In this document: positions 1-10,111 of the stretch, piece by piece
Numbering within the stretch: position 1 is the stretch's first letter
How the letters are laid out: every line of letters begins with the position of its first letter
From: a bacterium
GTDB lineage: Bacteria > Cyanobacteriota > Vampirovibrionia > Gastranaerophilales > Gastranaerophilaceae
NCBI GenBank assembly: GCA_017470815.1
Contig: JAFUXT010000003.1
Location: 1-64,000 of the forward strand
Reading direction: 5' to 3'
Length of the DNA stretch: 64,000 bases
Translations under genes and position numbers: made by a program
Notes under the pieces: model-generated
Database searches by the model: none
What the model saw: only the letters and a program-made list of their open reading frames with translations
Told to the model about the DNA's origin: nothing

Positions 1-1
1 A

Positions 2-3000
2 GATTTTAATAAACAAGGAATGGATAATCTTGTAATCGCTGTAAGAGACAAAGAAGCAGGATACTCATTCTCAGGCGAAGAAGATATTGCAAACGGAATT
101 GATACATATACTAATCTCAATAACGACACAACAAAAGTCGGCAGTTTGGGTGCGGATTTAACAATAGACGGTAACGGCACAGGAACAATCAATGGCGGTA
201 ATCGTGGCGGAATAATAAATACGGATAAGATCTTAACAATCAATGATGTATCGGATATAAAGAACTTCAATGGTTCGGCGGTAACAAATTCCGGCACTTT
301 GAACGTAGAAAATACTAAATTTACAAGTGGCATAACCAATACCAATGCTTTGAACTTAACAGGTGCCAATACAATTAATGGTGCAGTCAGCGGAACAAAT
401 GGTAAAACAGCAGTTAAATCCGGCACAACAACATTTGGTAACACCGTTGCTCAATCCAATATGACAATTTCAGGCGGTGCAAAGGCTATTATCAGTGCTG
501 ATAATCTTGTAATTACAAACGATGTAAATAACCTTGGAACTTTAGATTTAGAATCGGGAACTCTTGCAAGTAACATTAGCGGTAACAGTGGTACAACAAA
601 TATTATTGGTAATGTCGCAAGTGCCAAAACAATTACCCAAAATATATTAACAACAAGTAACGGTATAACATTCACAAATACCGGAGATGTTACTGCTCAT
701 TCAACATTAACTAATAATGGTGTTATTGATAATAGCGGTTCAATGGTAATCGGTACTGCAACAGGTTCTGTAACAGGCGGTAATTTAGGTAAGATTACCG
801 ATACAAATTCAACAGGTTCATTAACTCTCAATGGCGGAGCAGGAGTTACATACATTAACAATTCGGCAGACGGAATTACTCAAAATACATTCACAAACAA
901 TGCTAATTTGAATAATAATAACAAATTGACTGCAACTGTTACAAATACAGGTAAGATTACGTCTAACGCAGATAATTTGGTTGGTACTGTTGCAAACTCA
1001 GGCGAATTGAATTTAACTGGCGGAAGTATTCAGGATAATATTACTAAGAACGGTTCAACAGGCGGAACTGTCAAAATTAGCAATACTGTAATATTAAGTT
1101 CTAATAAAGCAATTTCAGGTAATGATATCGAACTTGTAAGCGGTTCAACATTGAAACTCCACGGTGGTTCTATTGCGGATGCAACAAGTTTGATTGCTAA
1201 ATCTAATTCAACATTAGATATGCAGGATAGTTCAGTAAGCAGTGATTATATTAATATCAGCAATGTTGATTTGAGCAGTTCTGATTTGAAGATTACAATT
1301 GATGCTGATTTGGCTAATGAAAAAGCCGATAAGATTAGTGCAAACTCTGTAACAGGTACAAATCATATTGTGATTAGTGCAATAAATATTCTTTCTGATG
1401 CAGTTTCTACTGTTCCGACAGTAATTGATGTTGCTGATAATGTGACAAGAACTCATGTTCAGTTAGGTTCATTTGCATCTAATCCTGTAACAGGAATTAA
1501 TGACAGTTACTTGGTTACTTATGATGACGGCTCAAGTGAATCAAGAACGACAGGTCAATTGACATTTGGATTTGCAAACTTGGAAAATGCCGTTAAATCA
1601 CAGGCACAACAAAAAACTTATGTAATGGCGGATGATGAAGTTGTAACAGGCGATTTGGTACCGTTCAACGGTTCTACACTGACTATTAATGCAAATGGGC
1701 ATGCTATAACCGGTTCAACCCCTTCACCTGTCGGCTTGACTGTTGGTAACGGTCAAACATTGAACTTATCTGATGCGAGTGATGTAAGCGGATTTGATGG
1801 TGGTACATTCTTAACCAACAACGGAGAAGCAAATGTAACAAGTTCAACAATTTCTGATGCTATTATTAATAATTCTGAACTGAATTTGAATGGTACAAAT
1901 ACGATTTCTGATATAAGCGGAACAAGTGGTACAACAACCGTTCAGACAGGCAAAACTATATTTAATGGCGATGTTACTCAGGATTCAATTCTTATTGACA
2001 AGTTGGCGGGTGCTACTGCTGCTGAAGCAGAATTTAACGGTGATGTTACTGCTGATTTGACAAATAAAGGTACAACTACATTATCTAATGCAACTACTTT
2101 GACAGGTGATGTTGATAACAGTGGTACATTAACAAATAAAGGTACAATCAGTTCTGATGTAATAACTAATACTGGCAATTTGGATAATACAAACGGTACA
2201 ATTAGTGCAACCACAATTACAAACAACGGTGAAAACGGTGTGATTACGACTGCTGCAGATAAGATTACCGCAACTGATAAGATTACAAACAATGCACAGT
2301 TGAATTTGACAGGCGGAAATAACGCTAATACTATTGATGGCTCCGGTACTACAACATTAAGCGGTACTACTATTAATAACGGTTCAATAAGTCAAAGTAT
2401 TATTGAAATTACAAATACCGGTGATGTAACAAGTAATGCGGACAATTTAATTGCAACAGATACAACTGATGGTATTAAAAACGCAGGTAAATTGACATTA
2501 ACGGGCGGAACAAACGGTAACACAATCACAGGCACAGGTGATACCTTAATCAGCGGTAATGTTGTAAATAACGGAACAATAACACAAGACACCTTAACGA
2601 TAGAGGGTGCAAGTGCAAAATTAACCACAAATGCTGATGATGTAACAGCATCTATTGTCAATAATAAAGATTTAGAATTAACCGGCGGAACAAACGGTAA
2701 CACAATCACAGGTACAGGCGATACCTTAATAAGCGGTAATGTTGTAAATAACGGTTCTATTACTCAGGATTCGATAACAATTGACGGTACAGGAACTAAA
2801 TTAACAACCAATGCTGATAATGTTTCAACAACAAACGGTATCTCTAATGCTAATGGTGTTGTTGAATTAACAGGCGGTAAATTAACAGATAATATTACGG
2901 GTGCAAACGGTAAGACTGTAATTGACGGAGATGTTTCCGTTAAATATGGTAATTCAATTGCTCAGGCAATAGAAATTAATTCAAATAAATCGTTAAATGC

Positions 3001-6000
3001 AAATGTAACAAGCATAGGCGGTGATGTTGATAATGACGGTACATTGACTATTTATAACACTGACAATGCTGCATTAACAAATAATGTAACAGGTGACGGT
3101 AAAACAGTTATTAACCAAAAAGTTACAATTGCCGCAAATGTTGAAAATGAAATCAGTATTGAAACATATACTGATACTCAGGGTGTAGATCATAATGCAG
3201 ATGTAACTGTTACAAGCGGAACATTTGGTAAAACAGGCAAGACTGTCACTGTTGCAGGTGCTGATGACAAATTGACTATCAATGGCGGAAGTGTTGTCGG
3301 TAATATTATTAACGAGGGTTCATTAAAATCTAATGCTGATAATATATTAGGAACTGTTGAAAATAATAATGCTTACGAAGTAACCGGCGGAACAATAGCG
3401 ACTGCAATAAGCGGTGATGGTGATTTAACAATCAGCGGTAATACTTCTAATACTTCATCAATTTCACAAGGCTCTTTGACTGTCGATAGCGGTAAGACAT
3501 TTACAAATAATGCGTCAACAGGTAATCCTGTTACAATAGCGGATACTTTGACAAATAACGGCATTATTGCTAATAACGGCAGTATGTCTATCGGTTCAGG
3601 TAATGCAACCGGTGGTGATTTGGGTACAATAAACGGCACAGGTACATTAGAACTTAATGGCGGCAATAATGTAACCTATAATAACAATTCTACAAGCGGT
3701 ATTACCCAGAGTACTGTTATTAACAATGCTAACTTACAAAATGATAATGATTTAATTGCATCTGTTACAAATAACGGTTCAATTACTTCTAATGCCGATA
3801 ATTTGAAAGGTGTTGTAACTAATGCAACAAATGCCAATGTTACATTGACAGGCGGTTCAACTTCTAAAGATATTTTAGGAAACGGTAAGGTTACTGTTCA
3901 GAATGAAGTTACTTTGAACAATACTACCGCTAATAATTCAATAGAACTTTCAGACGGTTCAACATTGAAGATTAGAAATAACGGTGATATTTCTAATAAC
4001 AACAGTTTAATTGCCAAAGGCGGTACAATAGATTTGGCAGACGGTATAATTAGTGCAACAGCAATCAATTTGGGTAATGTTGATATTACAAATTCTGATT
4101 TGAATGTAATTATTGACACAGATTTAAGTACAGACCCAAGTGCTACAGCAGATATTATTACCGCAAATTCAGTCACCGGTTCTGATAAGAAAGTATTGAT
4201 TTCAGATATCAATTTGATGCATAAATCAACTCATGGTGCTCCAATTGATGTTCAGATTGCGCAGGGTGCAATTATGAGCAGTGTTGATTTGGCTGCCGGT
4301 ATCAAAACTCATGGTAAATCTGCCGAAGGTGAATCTTACATGTTGTCTTATGACAATACAACAGGTAATTTGAATTTCAGTTATAACGGTTTGTATCAGG
4401 CTGTAAAATCTCAGTCAGCATCAAGAGTTTATACAATGGGTTCTGATGAGAATGTAATACAGGATCTTGGCGATATGGGCGGTCCGTCAACGGGTGATAA
4501 TAAAGGTACTTTGACAATTAACGGTAATCAAAACAGTATCAATGGTAACAACCATGAAGGTATCAATGTTGGTTCGGATCAAACTCTGTATATAAATGAA
4601 GTTGGTAAACTTGCACAAGACGGCAGTGTTGAAAAATCTTATAACGGATTTGAAAAAGCAATTGATGTTGCATCAGGCGGTAATTTGACAGTTGAAGATT
4701 CTGTATTTGATGGAAATACAACAGATGTAAATAACAATGGTTCATTTACACTGAAAGGTAACAACACTTTCAATGATACTATTGCATCAACAAATAACAC
4801 AGGTTCAATGACTGTTAATGACGGTACATCAACATTTAACGGTGAAGTAACTCAAAATAACATTACCGTAAATGATGGTGCAACTGCAAACTTCAATAAT
4901 AATGTTAATTCAAATATTGCTAACTCAGGTACAACAAACAGCGCAGGTACTTTAACCGGTGATGTATCCAATACAGGAGATGATGCTGAATTTAATAACA
5001 ACGGTAAAGTAAACGGTAATGTAACAGAAAACAGTGGTACATTTAATAATAACGGTAAAGAAGTTAACGGTAATGTTTCTTCAAATAGCGGAACATTCAA
5101 CAACAAAGGCGGAAAAGTTGCCGGTAATGTTTCAACATCAGGTACATTTGATAACTCTAATAACGGTTTGGTAAGCGGTAATGTCGATATTACGGGCGGA
5201 ACATTCAATAACGAAGTCGGCAGAATTGTCGGAAATGTAACAAACGCAGGTTCGTTAGATACTAATTTGAATAATATAAGCGGAACAATAGCAAACAACG
5301 GTACAATGAATGTAACTGGCGGAACTGTTCAAAATGATATTACAGGCACCGGTATAGCAAATGTTAAAGGCGATGTAACAAATACCAAGAACATAACTCA
5401 GGGTACCGTAAATGTAGATTCAGATAAGAAGATTACCAATACAGGCAGTCTGACTGTTAATGATGCTCTTAATAATAAGGGTAACATCACAGGTACCGGT
5501 GTATTAAATATCGGTGACAATGCAACTGCTGACAACACTAACGGTGAGATAACTCAAAATACTGTTAATATCGGTAATGGTGCAAATGTTAAAACAAATG
5601 CCGATAAATTCAATGCATTGAATGGTATAAATAATGACGGTACAATTACTTACACAGGCGGAACGGTGAGAAGCAACATTACAGGTTCTACAAACGGTGT
5701 TGTAAATCTTGGCGATAATCCGGCTTCAAGTGACAATGTTGATATGCCGTTAAATTCAACAATCAGCGGTAATCAGATTAATTTGAACAACGCTCTTATT
5801 ACATTTGGCCCGAATGCAGATATTTCAGGTGCTTCTTCATTGAATATCAATGCCGGCGGTATGAATGTGATGGATGGCAAACTTACCTCAACAAATCTTG
5901 GCAATGTAAACTTAAACGGCAAATCTGATTTGGCTATTGATTTCAATTTGAGTGATATGACATCAGATACATTTGTCGCAAATGTTACGAATAATGGTGG

Positions 6001-8551
6001 AATGTTCAATATTAACAAACTTAATGTAATGGGTACAACTCTGAAAGATAACATTAAGATTCAGTTGGGTAATCCGACAAGACTTGGTGCATCTAATGTA
6101 ACATCTGATACATTTGATTTGCCGTCAATAATGACTCCGATAAGAAAAATTAATGGTAGAGTTGAAGACGGATATTTGATATATGCACCTGGCGGAAACA
6201 AACATACAGACTTCAACCCGGCAGCACTTGCTACACCTGTTGCAGTTCAGTTTGGCGGATATTTGACCCAAATCAATTCCTATGATGAAGCATTCAGAAA
6301 TCTTGATATGAAGATGTTGATGACTCAGGAAGAAAGAAATGCATGGAAGTTGCAGAACAGATATGCATCTGCTGATTCTGTTCAGGTATTCAGCCCGCTC
6401 TACTTACCTGAAAAAGACAAAGCATTATGGGCAAGACCTTATGCAGCATTTGAACATGTAGGTTTGAACAATGGACCAAATGTAAATAACACTATGTATG
6501 GTACATTCTTTGGCGGTGACAGTGATATGAAAGAACTTCGCCATGGCTGGGATTATCAATGGAGTGCTTATGTAGGCTATAATGGTTCACATCAGTCTTA
6601 CAGCGGTGTTGATATTTATCAAAACGGCGGTAATTTGGGTGTAACAGGTGCCTGGTTTAAGGGTAACTTCTTTACCGCATTAACTGCAAACGTTGGTGCA
6701 AGCATTGCAGATGAATCAACAATGTACGGCAGTGATGTTGTTCCGATGATAATGGGTGGTGTTGCATCGAAAACCGGTTATAATATTCAACTTGCAAAAG
6801 GCAAATTCATTATTCAACCGAATTACTTAATGAGTTACACATTTGTTCAATCAATAAATTATAAATCCGCATCAGGTGCTCATATTAACGGTAAAGCATT
6901 GAACGGTATCCAAATTGCTCCGGGTATTAAGTTTATCGGTAACCTCAAGGGCGGATGGCAGCCTTATGCAAGTATCAGAATGGTATGGAATACAATTGAT
7001 AAGACGAGATACACCGCAGAAGATATCGCATTACCGCAAATGAGTGTTGCTCCATACTTCCAGTATGGTTTAGGTTTACAAAAACGCTGGGGTGACAGAT
7101 TCACAGGCTTCTTCCAAGCAATGGCAAGAAGTGGCGGCAGAAACGGTGTTGCATTGTCAGCAGGCTTCAGATGGGCAATCGGTAAAGATTACCACGATTA
7201 TCCGCAGGATTACAAAAACAGAATCCCAACTTCATCGGGTAATGTTTCTACTAAAAAAGAAACTCCGGTAGTTAAATCTACAACTGAAGTTAAACCGTCA
7301 GTTCAAAAACAGGTTAAAGATGTTCAACCGGTTAAAAAGACTGTTGAAAAACAACAACCAAAAGTTCAACAGACAGTTGCTCCTGTTGTAGTTCCTTCTG
7401 TAGATAAACAGGTTAAAGAAGTTAAAAAACAGGAAGTTAAAGCAAAAGAAATTAAAGAAGTTAAACCTGTCGCAGAAAAAATACAAAAACCTGTTAAAGT
7501 TCAGGAACTTAAACAACAAGATGTAAGACCTGTTACTCAAAAAGTTGAAAAACAAAAAACTCAGACAACTGAAACTAAGAAAGAAGGATTCTTCAGCAGA
7601 TTGTTCAAAGGTATGGATGCTCCTGAATCTGCCAAAACAACTGAAACCAAAAACGGCAAGTCTGTTATCAAAGGTTTGACCGATTATGAAAAGAAACATC
7701 TTGAATACACCACAAGAACCAAGATGAATGCTGATATTACAAAAGATACTGTACAGACAAAACAGATTAAACCTGCTGTTCAAAAACAAACTGTTCAAAA
7801 ACAAGTTAATGAGGTAAAACCTGTAAAACAGACTGTTGAAAAACAACAACCAAAAGTTCAACAGACGGTTGCACCTGTTGCAGTTTCTGCAGTTCAAAAA
7901 CAGGTAAATGAAGTAAAAGCACCTGAAGTACAGGTAAAAGAAGTAAAACCTGTTAAAGCAAAAGAACTTAAACCTGTCAAAGAAACAGTTAAGAATCTTC
8001 CAAAACAAACAGTAGAAAAACCTGCAAAAGAGGTTAAACCTGCCAAGGTTAAAGAAGTAAAAGTTAAGGAAGTTAAAACACCTGAATTGCAGGTAAAAGA
8101 AATAAAACCTGTTAAGGCAAAAGAACTTAAACCTGTAAAAGAAACAGTTAAAAAACTTCCGAAACAAACAGTAGAAAAACCTGCAAAAGAAGTTAAACCT
8201 GCTAAAGTTAAAGAAGTAAAAGCACCTGAAGTGCAGGTAAAAGAAGTAAAACCTGTTAAAGCAAAAGAACTTAAACCTGTTAAAGAAACAGTTAAGAATC
8301 TTCCAAAACAAACAGTAGAAAAACCTGCAAAAGAGGTAAAACCTGTCAAGGTTAAAGAAGTTAAAGAAGTAAAACAAACAGTTCAAAAAGAGCAAAAACA
8401 GTCTGTAATGAATGTTCCTGTTCAGACAAGACCTGTTGTTCAGACTGCTCCCGGTGAACTAAAGGTTATTAAGCAATTATCAGACAGCGAAAAGAAACAT
8501 CTTGAACATACTACAAGAACAAAGATGCAGGCTGTTGTAGATAAATTATAA
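2..8551 (+). CDS. Giant beta-helix autotransporter, 5'-truncated by window edge
   Basis: The frame is open to the left edge and the first ATG (base 20) has no signal peptide after it, so the gene starts upstream. At least 2,840 residues are visible. About 2,100 are a passenger rich in Asn, Gly, Thr and Ser, with degenerate beta-helix strands of the types NNG-x-I and SNADNL; a unit reading NGNTITGTGDTLISGNVVNN occurs twice (near 2513 and 2693). Residues ~2120-2390 look like an autotransporter beta-barrel: it opens near ALWARPYAAFE, has alternating aromatic strands and ends in SAGFRWAIG. In the family the barrel inserts in the outer membrane and exports the passenger. Oddly, ~450 more residues follow the barrel. 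They are rich in Lys, Val, Pro and Gln, contain three ~50-residue repeats, and carry the motif EKKHLE(Y/H)TTRTKM twice. The product is probably a surface adhesin; no ligand can be inferred. Confidence 0.85.
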   Translation, partial: DFNKQGMDNLVIAVRDKEAGYSFSGEEDIANGIDTYTNLNNDTTKVGSLGADLTIDGNGTGTINGGNRGGIINTDKILTINDVSDIKNFNGSAVTNSGTLNVENTKFTSGITNTNALNLTGANTINGAVSGTNGKTAVKSGTTTFGNTVAQSNMTISGGAKAIISADNLVITNDVNNLGTLDLESGTLASNISGNSGTTNIIGNVASAKTITQNILTTSNGITFTNTGDVTAHSTLTNNGVIDNSGSMVIGTATGSVTGGNLGKITDTNSTGSLTLNGGAGVTYINNSADGITQNTFTNNANLNNNNKLTATVTNTGKITSNADNLVGTVANSGELNLTGGSIQDNITKNGSTGGTVKISNTVILSSNKAISGNDIELVSGSTLKLHGGSIADATSLIAKSNSTLDMQDSSVSSDYINISNVDLSSSDLKITIDADLANEKADKISANSVTGTNHIVISAINILSDAVSTVPTVIDVADNVTRTHVQLGSFASNPVTGINDSYLVTYDDGSSESRTTGQLTFGFANLENAVKSQAQQKTYVMADDEVVTGDLVPFNGSTLTINANGHAITGSTPSPVGLTVGNGQTLNLSDASDVSGFDGGTFLTNNGEANVTSSTISDAIINNSELNLNGTNTISDISGTSGTTTVQTGKTIFNGDVTQDSILIDKLAGATAAEAEFNGDVTADLTNKGTTTLSNATTLTGDVDNSGTLTNKGTISSDVITNTGNLDNTNGTISATTITNNGENGVITTAADKITATDKITNNAQLNLTGGNNANTIDGSGTTTLSGTTINNGSISQSIIEITNTGDVTSNADNLIATDTTDGIKNAGKLTLTGGTNGNTITGTGDTLISGNVVNNGTITQDTLTIEGASAKLTTNADDVTASIVNNKDLELTGGTNGNTITGTGDTLISGNVVNNGSITQDSITIDGTGTKLTTNADNVSTTNGISNANGVVELTGGKLTDNITGANGKTVIDGDVSVKYGNSIAQAIEINSNKSLNANVTSIGGDVDNDGTLTIYNTDNAALTNNVTGDGKTVINQKVTIAANVENEISIETYTDTQGVDHNADVTVTSGTFGKTGKTVTVAGADDKLTINGGSVVGNIINEGSLKSNADNILGTVENNNAYEVTGGTIATAISGDGDLTISGNTSNTSSISQGSLTVDSGKTFTNNASTGNPVTIADTLTNNGIIANNGSMSIGSGNATGGDLGTINGTGTLELNGGNNVTYNNNSTSGITQSTVINNANLQNDNDLIASVTNNGSITSNADNLKGVVTNATNANVTLTGGSTSKDILGNGKVTVQNEVTLNNTTANNSIELSDGSTLKIRNNGDISNNNSLIAKGGTIDLADGIISATAINLGNVDITNSDLNVIIDTDLSTDPSATADIITANSVTGSDKKVLISDINLMHKSTHGAPIDVQIAQGAIMSSVDLAAGIKTHGKSAEGESYMLSYDNTTGNLNFSYNGLYQAVKSQSASRVYTMGSDENVIQDLGDMGGPSTGDNKGTLTINGNQNSINGNNHEGINVGSDQTLYINEVGKLAQDGSVEKSYNGFEKAIDVASGGNLTVEDSVFDGNTTDVNNNGSFTLKGNNTFNDTIASTNNTGSMTVNDGTSTFNGEVTQNNITVNDGATANFNNNVNSNIANSGTTNSAGTLTGDVSNTGDDAEFNNNGKVNGNVTENSGTFNNNGKEVNGNVSSNSGTFNNKGGKVAGNVSTSGTFDNSNNGLVSGNVDITGGTFNNEVGRIVGNVTNAGSLDTNLNNISGTIANNGTMNVTGGTVQNDITGTGIANVKGDVTNTKNITQGTVNVDSDKKITNTGSLTVNDALNNKGNITGTGVLNIGDNATADNTNGEITQNTVNIGNGANVKTNADKFNALNGINNDGTITYTGGTVRSNITGSTNGVVNLGDNPASSDNVDMPLNSTISGNQINLNNALITFGPNADISGASSLNINAGGMNVMDGKLTSTNLGNVNLNGKSDLAIDFNLSDMTSDTFVANVTNNGGMFNINKLNVMGTTLKDNIKIQLGNPTRLGASNVTSDTFDLPSIMTPIRKINGRVEDGYLIYAPGGNKHTDFNPAALATPVAVQFGGYLTQINSYDEAFRNLDMKMLMTQEERNAWKLQNRYASADSVQVFSPLYLPEKDKALWARPYAAFEHVGLNNGPNVNNTMYGTFFGGDSDMKELRHGWDYQWSAYVGYNGSHQSYSGVDIYQNGGNLGVTGAWFKGNFFTALTANVGASIADESTMYGSDVVPMIMGGVASKTGYNIQLAKGKFIIQPNYLMSYTFVQSINYKSASGAHINGKALNGIQIAPGIKFIGNLKGGWQPYASIRMVWNTIDKTRYTAEDIALPQMSVAPYFQYGLGLQKRWGDRFTGFFQAMARSGGRNGVALSAGFRWAIGKDYHDYPQDYKNRIPTSSGNVSTKKETPVVKSTTEVKPSVQKQVKDVQPVKKTVEKQQPKVQQTVAPVVVPSVDKQVKEVKKQEVKAKEIKEVKPVAEKIQKPVKVQELKQQDVRPVTQKVEKQKTQTTETKKEGFFSRLFKGMDAPESAKTTETKNGKSVIKGLTDYEKKHLEYTTRTKMNADITKDTVQTKQIKPAVQKQTVQKQVNEVKPVKQTVEKQQPKVQQTVAPVAVSAVQKQVNEVKAPEVQVKEVKPVKAKELKPVKETVKNLPKQTVEKPAKEVKPAKVKEVKVKEVKTPELQVKEIKPVKAKELKPVKETVKKLPKQTVEKPAKEVKPAKVKEVKAPEVQVKEVKPVKAKELKPVKETVKNLPKQTVEKPAKEVKPVKVKEVKEVKQTVQKEQKQSVMNVPVQTRPVVQTAPGELKVIKQLSDSEKKHLEHTTRTKMQAVVDKL
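7919..8366 (+). repeat. Three tandem ~150-bp coding repeats in the autotransporter tail
   Basis: Copies begin at 7919, 8078 and 8222, giving periods of 159 and 144 bp, both multiples of three. Each encodes roughly (A/T)PE(V/L)QVKE followed by KPVKAKELKPVKETVK and KQTVEKPAKEVKP. The codon-level similarity suggests recent expansion by recombination or slippage, so copy number may vary between strains. Confidence 0.85.
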
Positions 8552-8580
8552 TTTTAAATTATTTCTATAAAACAATTTCT

Positions 8581-8608
8581 GCCCTACACTTCCGCAGGGC
8601 ACTTTTCC
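8581..8608 (+). terminator. Weak terminator-like hairpin after the autotransporter
   Basis: GCCCT and AGGGC arms (8581-8600) enclose a 10-base loop and are followed by ACTTTTCC. The stem is short and the T-run interrupted, but the position 30 bases after the stop fits a terminator. Confidence 0.4.
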
Positions 8609-8650
8609 TTGCGTATTTGAGCGATTTATACAAATGCGGGTGAGGGAATA

Positions 8651-9376
8651 TTATTTTATCGTCGGCAGAATAATTTTTGCTTCAACATTTTTTACCCCGT
8701 CAATACTTTTATTAAAACCGTTAAACAGTTGTGCTGAAGTTTGCGCATTATAGAATTTACCGCTTGTAACAAGTGCGGTGCATTGGAGTTGTTCGAGGTC
8801 ATCTCTGTCGTGAATATTAAAAGCAATAACATCTATTTGCACGTCTCTGCGAATTTTAATAAGTTCCATAACAAATTTGCAAGGGCTTTCGTCACAATTT
8901 TCACCTCCGTCAGTCAGTAAAATTATATGTTTTTTGCCGTTAAATCCGAGAAAATCGTTGCGAATCGCCTGTTTAAGAGAATAAGTAATCGGAGTCATTC
9001 CTCTTGGTTTATGTTTGTATAATGAATTTGAGATAGCAAATGAATTATCTGCAGAAATAGGAACGGCAAGGGTTGATGCTTTGCATGCTTCAATTGGTGT
9101 AAATCCCATTCTGTGTCCGTAAATTCTCAAGCCTATTTCTGTTTTTGGATTAATTTTTGGCAGAATTTCTTTCATTGTTTTCAGCATAAGATTATATTTT
9201 GTATCCCGTTCAAGACTTTCATTCATGCTGTTTGACAGATCAATTATAAAAAGTATCCGTTCGCCTTCATTTGGGTTATATGAATAATTTTGAGGCATAT
9301 AAACACCGTATTTTGCGCCAAAGCATGGGCAAATACTTATAAAAATAACCAAAAATAATCCGAATATTATTTTCAT
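8651..9376 (-). CDS. Secreted von Willebrand factor A domain protein
   Basis: 241 residues. A hydrophobic N-terminus ending CPCFGA (residue 21) looks like a signal peptide, so the protein acts outside the cytoplasm. A VWA domain fills the rest: the metal-ion-dependent adhesion site is visible as D46-x-S48-x-S50 (DLSNS), with a Thr in the RGMTPIT segment and an Asp in LLTDGGENCD. Such domains bind a protein ligand through a divalent cation. There is no membrane anchor after the domain. It lies 57 bp downstream of the lipoprotein gene on the same strand and tail to tail with the autotransporter. Extra cysteines (ENCDESPC, LQC) might form disulfides. Partner unknown. Confidence 0.8.
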   Translation of the reverse strand: MKIIFGLFLVIFISICPCFGAKYGVYMPQNYSYNPNEGERILFIIDLSNSMNESLERDTKYNLMLKTMKEILPKINPKTEIGLRIYGHRMGFTPIEACKASTLAVPISADNSFAISNSLYKHKPRGMTPITYSLKQAIRNDFLGFNGKKHIILLTDGGENCDESPCKFVMELIKIRRDVQIDVIAFNIHDRDDLEQLQCTALVTSGKFYNAQTSAQLFNGFNKSIDGVKNVEAKIILPTIK

Positions 9377-9433
9377 AGAAACATTATTCGGATTATTTAT
9401 TTATATTTCATTACCTGAAATGATTAGGGTAAT

Positions 9434-10045
9434 CTACGGTTTTACTTTTTTTGCAACTTTTGTCAGTTCTTCTGCAAAGTCTTTGAGTAAATCATGTTTT
9501 TTAAAGAACTTTCTGTATGCAACAGAATCTGCTTTAAACTGTTTTGTTGCAATAATTTTGTCATAGTCAATGCTTGTACTTGTTCCGGGCCAACTTTGAC
9601 GAGTTGTTTTCATTGATGAATATTCTTTTTCGTTTGCTTCGTAGGCTTTTTTGCTGATGTTCAAATCTTTAATTTTTTCATCAAGCGCACTACTAACTTC
9701 ATCAAACCCGCTGCTTGTTCCGGGGGATAAATCAGGTCTTGTTTGTTTTGCTATTGCTTTAAATTCTGCTTTTGCATTTGTATCTTTGGCAAGTGGTGTT
9801 TTGTTAAATACATCCTTGTAAGCAACTGAATCTACTGCTGACTGGACTTTTGATTCTTTCATATAAGAATCATAACCTTCAAAACCTGCCATGATTTTTT
9901 CGTATTCTCGCATTGGTTTATTTTCCATAAGTTCTCCAAGCACTTTTTTACCGGAGCGAACGGCATTAGAATCCCCGCCGCAACTTGTTAATGATAGCAT
10001 GGGTGTGACCACTAATGATGCAATAAGAGGTTTAATATAACTCAT
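9434..10045 (-). CDS. Putative lipoprotein of unknown function
   Basis: 203 residues. The N-terminus (PLIASLVVTPMLSLTSC) ends in an LTSC lipobox, so lipidation at Cys22 is likely. The mature part is hydrophilic and Lys/Asp rich. It contains a loose internal repeat: a segment around AVDSVAYKDVFNKTPL resembles the later ADSVAYRKFFKKHDLL, which suggests two related helical units. The start is supported by AAGGAG eight bases upstream. Family not recognised. It is followed by the VWA gene, and the two may form an operon. Confidence 0.65.
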   Translation of the reverse strand: MSYIKPLIASLVVTPMLSLTSCGGDSNAVRSGKKVLGELMENKPMREYEKIMAGFEGYDSYMKESKVQSAVDSVAYKDVFNKTPLAKDTNAKAEFKAIAKQTRPDLSPGTSSGFDEVSSALDEKIKDLNISKKAYEANEKEYSSMKTTRQSWPGTSTSIDYDKIIATKQFKADSVAYRKFFKKHDLLKDFAEELTKVAKKVKP

Positions 10046-10111
10046 AATATTCTCCTTTTTTATATTGCAATAAAACTCAAAAAAAAATTTATTGCTATTT
10101 TAGTTTAAAAT

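Noticed and set aside
451-6054. Several minus-strand ORFs of 60-150 codons within the passenger
   Set aside because: They mirror repetitive Asn/Thr codons of the real gene and lack ribosome-binding sites.
7919-8366. Possible CRISPR-like spacing of the tail repeats
   Set aside because: The repeats are in-frame coding units without unique spacers, and no cas gene is near.
7298-8395. 365-residue minus-strand ORF opposite the autotransporter tail
   Set aside because: It is a low-complexity Phe/Asn/Leu shadow of the Lys-rich repeats and has no start signal.
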